64,000 bases of DNA, from contig NC_079426.1 of NCBI RefSeq assembly GCF_026213295.1, positions 18,922,506-18,986,505 on the forward strand, in the 5' to 3' direction. The notes under the pieces are model-generated. The model had not been told where the DNA came from and made no database searches. It saw only the letters and a list, made by a program, of their open reading frames with translations. The DNA comes from Gadus chalcogrammus (taxonomy: Eukaryota > Chordata > Actinopteri > Gadiformes > Gadidae). This document shows, piece after piece, positions 60,330 to 64,000 of this stretch. The position numbers were made by a program, and so were the translations under genes. Each line of letters starts with the position of its first letter. Position 1 is the first letter of the stretch.

Positions 60330-61075
60330 AGGTATAAGGTGAGACATAGTTAAGGATTGGATAAGAGTTGGTATTGACGTTGGCAGTTAATGCATTAGCT
60401 ATTCCTGTGCCGACATATACTTTTCTTGTAAACATCCATTTCAGACATCTGAAACCTTGCATGACGGCATTCGGCATACAGTATTCTACTTGTTCTACCA
60501 AAAGTAGCCTTCTTTTAAATGCTTTGCACTATGTCCATTGAATCTATTTATCCTCCTGAGACCAAGCACTAATAAAAGTAACTCCAAATCTCTTAATATT
60601 ATTAATTAATTAAACAATTCAATATTGATTATTTTACAACTTTGCTTTCTGTATACATTTTCTACACAATTATTTTTTTGTTATTTTGTTTAAAATAATG
60701 GCAAAAACAAGAGCAAAAATGATCCGTCTAAGAAATTCATATTATAATAGATAAATTAACTCATATTACACAAAATAAGAAAATAACACAATTCCTAAAC
60801 ATTCCTATTTTTTGTGTGCAACATTTGCAACAATATTTAAAATGTACATATACAATTTGCATATACTTTCCCTGAACATAACACAAGACAATAAAAAAGC
60901 CTTGAACCCTGAAATATTTGAATCTGGCAGCTACATCTGTTTGAGTATTTTTTTATATAACACTTTTTTTTATATTCTTTCAAACTTATTTCCTTATTCG
61001 TCTGTTTTATATGAACACATTAAACTTTTAATACACAATATACACTATACACAATAATACAATTTGCTGTCTATT
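60330..61075. other. AT-rich spacer
   Basis: No gene seen. Polyadenylation-like AATAAA words occur (for example near 60,571 and 60,890), but none can be tied to a transcript. Confidence 0.4.
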
Positions 61076-61260
61076 TTAGTGGCTGCAGTCAGCCCTTTTT
61101 GCACTGCACATCCTTTCAAATCTGGGCTTCAAACTTGACTCTGCTACTCTAAACTCTTGCTCAATGTTATGCTGGGACCTGTACTTTGTTTTGAATGCAG
61201 TAACAGTGGAAAAGCCCATCTCACAGAGATAGAATGTGGCAAAGGGTAGTACTTTTTTCC
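61076..61260 (-). pseudogene. ZBED5-like hAT transposase C-terminal fragment
   Basis: Minus-strand frame reading LPFATFYLCEMGFSTVTAFK, then TKYRSQ, RVAESSLKPRFERMCSAKRA, and a TAA at 61,076-61,078. This is the ending of ZBED5/ZBED8/SCAND3-like hAT transposases (YLCE.GFS...KTKYRS). The upstream part is missing. Confidence 0.8.
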
Positions 61261-61556
61261 CCCTCTGACGTTTCTCCTCTCAGAAACTTCTCCATCTCTC
61301 CTCCTCCGTGAGCTCAGTTTCTTTAGGGCCATTTGCATTTCACCCGCGTTGTAGGCCTACTTCTTCTACTGGGTTGATTAGTTTGAGCACTGCTGCCACC
61401 TAGTGACTTGAGGCTTGTTCATCTTTCAAGCATGAATAAAGACACAAAGTCCCTCTGTCATGAATTTGTAAGATCAAAATTCTGGTAAAACGTCTGATCC
61501 TTGGTATTATGTTTATTTAAAATTCAAATAAAATAAAATAAAATAAGTAACACATA

Positions 61557-61974
61557 TATATATATATATATATATATATGCATTTTGATTTATAAATACT
61601 TGTTTGTAACTCCCTCTTTTAGTAAGGACAGAAGAATATTCATTTAAACTTTAGCTTGCGCTGCTTATATATATCAAACTTATATATGCTTATATCTATA
61701 TTTTTTTTTTTCTATTTATTGCACACCTGTATATTTGCACACATTTTGTACTTTTATCTCTGAGTAACAGCTACTTCTATTTACGCACATGGACCATCCA
61801 TTCCATTTTTTCCATCCTAGGTTAGGTATTGTGGGTGCATGGTTTTGTTGTTTTGTGTTGTGTTGTGTTGTGTATGTATGCTGGCTGCTGGAACACCTAC
61901 ATTTCTCTGCTGAGATGAATAAAGTATATCTTATCTTATGTATGTACGTATGTGTGTACGTGTGTGTGTGTGTG

Positions 61975-62056
<82 letters not shown>

Positions 62057-62062
62057 TGTCTG
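61557..62062. repeat. (AT)n and (GT)n microsatellites
   Basis: (AT)n at about 61,556-61,580 and a GT-rich run at about 61,953-62,055, followed by CTGT units. A GTTTT/TGTGTTG run precedes at 61,840-61,875. Confidence 0.85.
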
Positions 62063-62144
62063 TCTGTGTATAATGATTCTATATATTTTCTTCTTATTTG
62101 CTATGATTTTGCCTTGTTTCTTTCATATTTATGTTTAATTTCAG

Positions 62145-62928
62145 CCATGGACTCTGTACCACAGAGTGGACTACAGTGAGACAGACCTCTACTCTGAGTT
62201 GATGTGAGTTTCCTGCACTGGGACAAAATTAGGAGCAGCTGGTTCCGCCATCTATCCGTTATCTGTCCATAAGTCTCATTGTTTGCCTACTTATCAGCAC
62301 TTCCGATGGTTTGGTCTTCAAGTGGGTAGGTTTTTTGCACTGTTGTGTAAGTATATTTATGTTTGTTTTTGCATTAATACTTTCTCATTAATCCCTGTAT
62401 ACAACTCTGCCATCATTTGGCAGTTGGCTGAGTTTCATCTCATTATACCCAATGCCCTGATTCTTAACTCAGATTATTTATTTCCTGCAACCAACTGTCT
62501 CTTTGTCTCCAACACAGATTTCCCATTTTCACGTTGGCTGCCCACCAAACACATTCGGGTGGCAAGGTGAATGTCTATGTCTGGCGCCATGTGATCAACC
62601 TGCTCATTGTGCTCAACCTAAACTATAGCAGGGACCAAAAGAGGTGCCCACACATTGTCCAAACTTCATGTGTTTAGCGTAGTTTTATGAATGTGTTGTC
62701 AAGGTATGACGGAGACAGGTTTTTGTCTGTGTGTGTGTGCCTGTGTGTGTTTAGGTTGGCTGTATGCATGAAGCTCGGAACTGGAGATCCATGTTGCTGG
62801 GGGGTAAAGCTGTGGGCCCAGAGGTGACAGTGAACACGAGCGTCCTGAACCCTGATGGTTTACCTCGTATCCTTGACGACATCATGGATGGCCACGTTTC
62901 ATCTCCAGGACTTCTGGATCAGAGATGA
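62145..62928 (+). CDS. Unrecognised spliced coding segment (partial)
   Basis: Three exon-like blocks. 62,145-62,203 follows a pyrimidine tract ending TTTCAG and ends at a consensus donor GTGAGT; it reads PWTLYHRVDYSETDLYSEL. A second block from 62,518, after CCAACACAG, reads on to VYVWRHVINLLIVLNLNYSR with an end near 62,660. A third, 62,755-62,928, follows TGTTTAG and reads VGCMHEARNWRSMLLGGKAV through VTVNTSVLNPDGLPRILDD to TGA. The strong splice signals and protein-like composition suggest the 3' end of a real gene, but I do not recognise the family, exon phases are not fully resolved, and it could be a decayed copy. Confidence 0.35.
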
Positions 62929-63315
62929 GACACTGCCTAATGTCTAAAAGATACTGGGCTATAGGACTTTTTTATGACTGATTCTAGAAGTTAGTAGTAG
63001 TTTTGAAAGCAGTCTGTTTTTCAGTTTTAACAGCAGTGTATCTCCATCTGATCCACAGATGGAGATACACTGCACAGGGCACACATTCACCCTGTTTTGC
63101 ACGCTGGGGCTCGGCTACTACCCACAGGGGGCTCAAAAGCTGCCATGTAGGCATCTTTAGAAGAGACGTGTAAGCTAGGGAAAAGAGAAAGCAGTAGTAG
63201 CATTGGGTTGTTTCTCTTTCTGTCTATGTATCTATACAGCTGAAAATGTTATTGTTAAATTGTTAGACATAGAATTCTGGGTAATTATCGCATCAGTTAC
63301 ATGTACATTACCATG

Positions 63316-63495
63316 ATATGTCAGAGATCAAAGGAACAATACGTAACAAATGTATTGTACTAAATCATAACATTACCATTATATGTTATAAGAGATTAAA
63401 GGTACAATTTGTAAAAAAAATGACCGTACCAAATCATAACATTATCATGATATGTAATAAGAGCTTAGAGGTAAAATATGTCACAACTGTAACTT
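63316..63495. repeat. Three-copy tandem repeat, ~72 bp
   Basis: Copies share AAATCATAACATTA, ATGATATGT, AGAGAT and AGGTA/ACAAT words in order. They are diverged by point changes and small indels. Confidence 0.7.
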
Positions 63496-63599
63496 GTTGT
63501 TATGCCTGCACATTCAGTGCTGGACACCTTATTAGGAATGTTTGGCTTGGTTACACTTAATGTAGATAGGGCCCAATCACGCACCCTGTATACATTATC

Positions 63600-63825
63600 T
63601 GCAGCACCTCCTAAAGTATTGGAACGGCCAATTTCTTTGTTTTTTTTGTTCACTAAAGACATTTGGGTTTAAGATTAAAAGATGAGTATGAGACAAGAGT
63701 TCAGAATTTCAGCTTTTATTTGCTGGTATTTACATTTAGATGCATTAAATAACTTGGAATATATCAACGTTTGTATTAGACCACAGCATTTTTAGGTGAG
63801 CAAAAGTAAAGGAACATGTGCAGGG
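63600..63825. mobile_element. Possible Tc1/mariner-like short element fragment
   Basis: GCACCTCCTAAAGTATTGGA and the following GACATTTGGGTTTAAGATTA resemble a very common fish DNA repeat. The right end is unclear near AAAGTAAAGGAACATGTG. A repeat-library comparison would settle the family. Confidence 0.4.
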
Positions 63826-63828
63826 GTT

Positions 63829-64000
63829 GACACTAAGGTTTCAAAAGCACTTGCCCATCGGGCAAGTACAGGTCAGGTTCAACTTGCCCGAATGTAATGT
63901 TCACTTGCCCAAATTATAATCAGAATCGTGAACGGGCCTCTTTTTGCCAGGCACCCGGCCTGGTTTTGGGGGGGCTCAGAAAATCATCCTAGCTCAGACT
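63829..64000 (+). mobile_element. hAT-like element, cut by the window end
   Basis: Begins CAGGGGTTGACACTAAGG and contains repeated CTTGCCC/GGGCAAG words, as in a common fish hAT family. The right end lies outside the window. Confidence 0.45.

Overview
The window looks like teleost fish nuclear DNA. It carries spliced genes with GT..AG introns, a fish-type tRNA-derived SINE, very long (AC)n/(GT)n and (CT)n microsatellites, and a dense set of DNA transposons (hAT, PIF/Harbinger-like, TTAA-target elements, CACTG-ended EnSpm-like). The species cannot be fixed from sequence alone. No prokaryotic, CRISPR, rRNA or tRNA gene features are visible.

Positions 1-16,400 hold one well-supported host gene on the minus strand: slc29a1, equilibrative nucleoside transporter 1 (ENT1). 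Twelve coding exons (12,472 down to 1,814) join in frame to 441 codons plus stop, and a possible non-coding 5' exon lies near 16,266. Its introns carry a 21-bp minisatellite beside exon 10, a SINE, a diverged tandem repeat and two copies of a repeat flanking exon 3.

Positions 16,400-30,500 are intergenic and repeat-dominated: an internally deleted hAT with a perfect 8-bp target duplication (21,805-22,850), a 1.2-kb element with GGGCCCTAT ends, a polypurine tract, and a 1.07-kb near-perfect CG-rich palindrome (28,986-30,052).

Positions 30,515-38,570 are one 8-kb element with CACTGTAAAAAAAA inverted ends. It sits inside a repeat whose uninterrupted relative is at 26.9-27.3 kb. It carries a broken multi-exon zinc-finger protein gene, and two TTAA-flanked elements have inserted into it, one of them in a coding exon.

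Positions 40,700-58,400 form a nested transposon cluster. A 4.2-kb hAT element with a ZMYM1-like transposase gene (one frameshift, one amber codon) is inserted with a perfect 8-bp duplication into an older ZBED1-like hAT remnant. Around it lie three short hAT elements, four short elements with TTA/TAA duplications (Harbinger type), a third TTAA-type element and a palindromic array built on ATGTTCCCCG.

Positions 58,500-64,000 hold a transposon-type His/Cys protein fragment, a disrupted glycosyltransferase family 92 (GT92) sequence, a ZBED5-like hAT C-terminus on the minus strand, an unrecognised spliced coding segment at 62.1-62.9 kb, and short repeats. The GT92 copy and all transposase copies examined carry at least one disruption or are partial, so slc29a1 is the only clearly intact gene.
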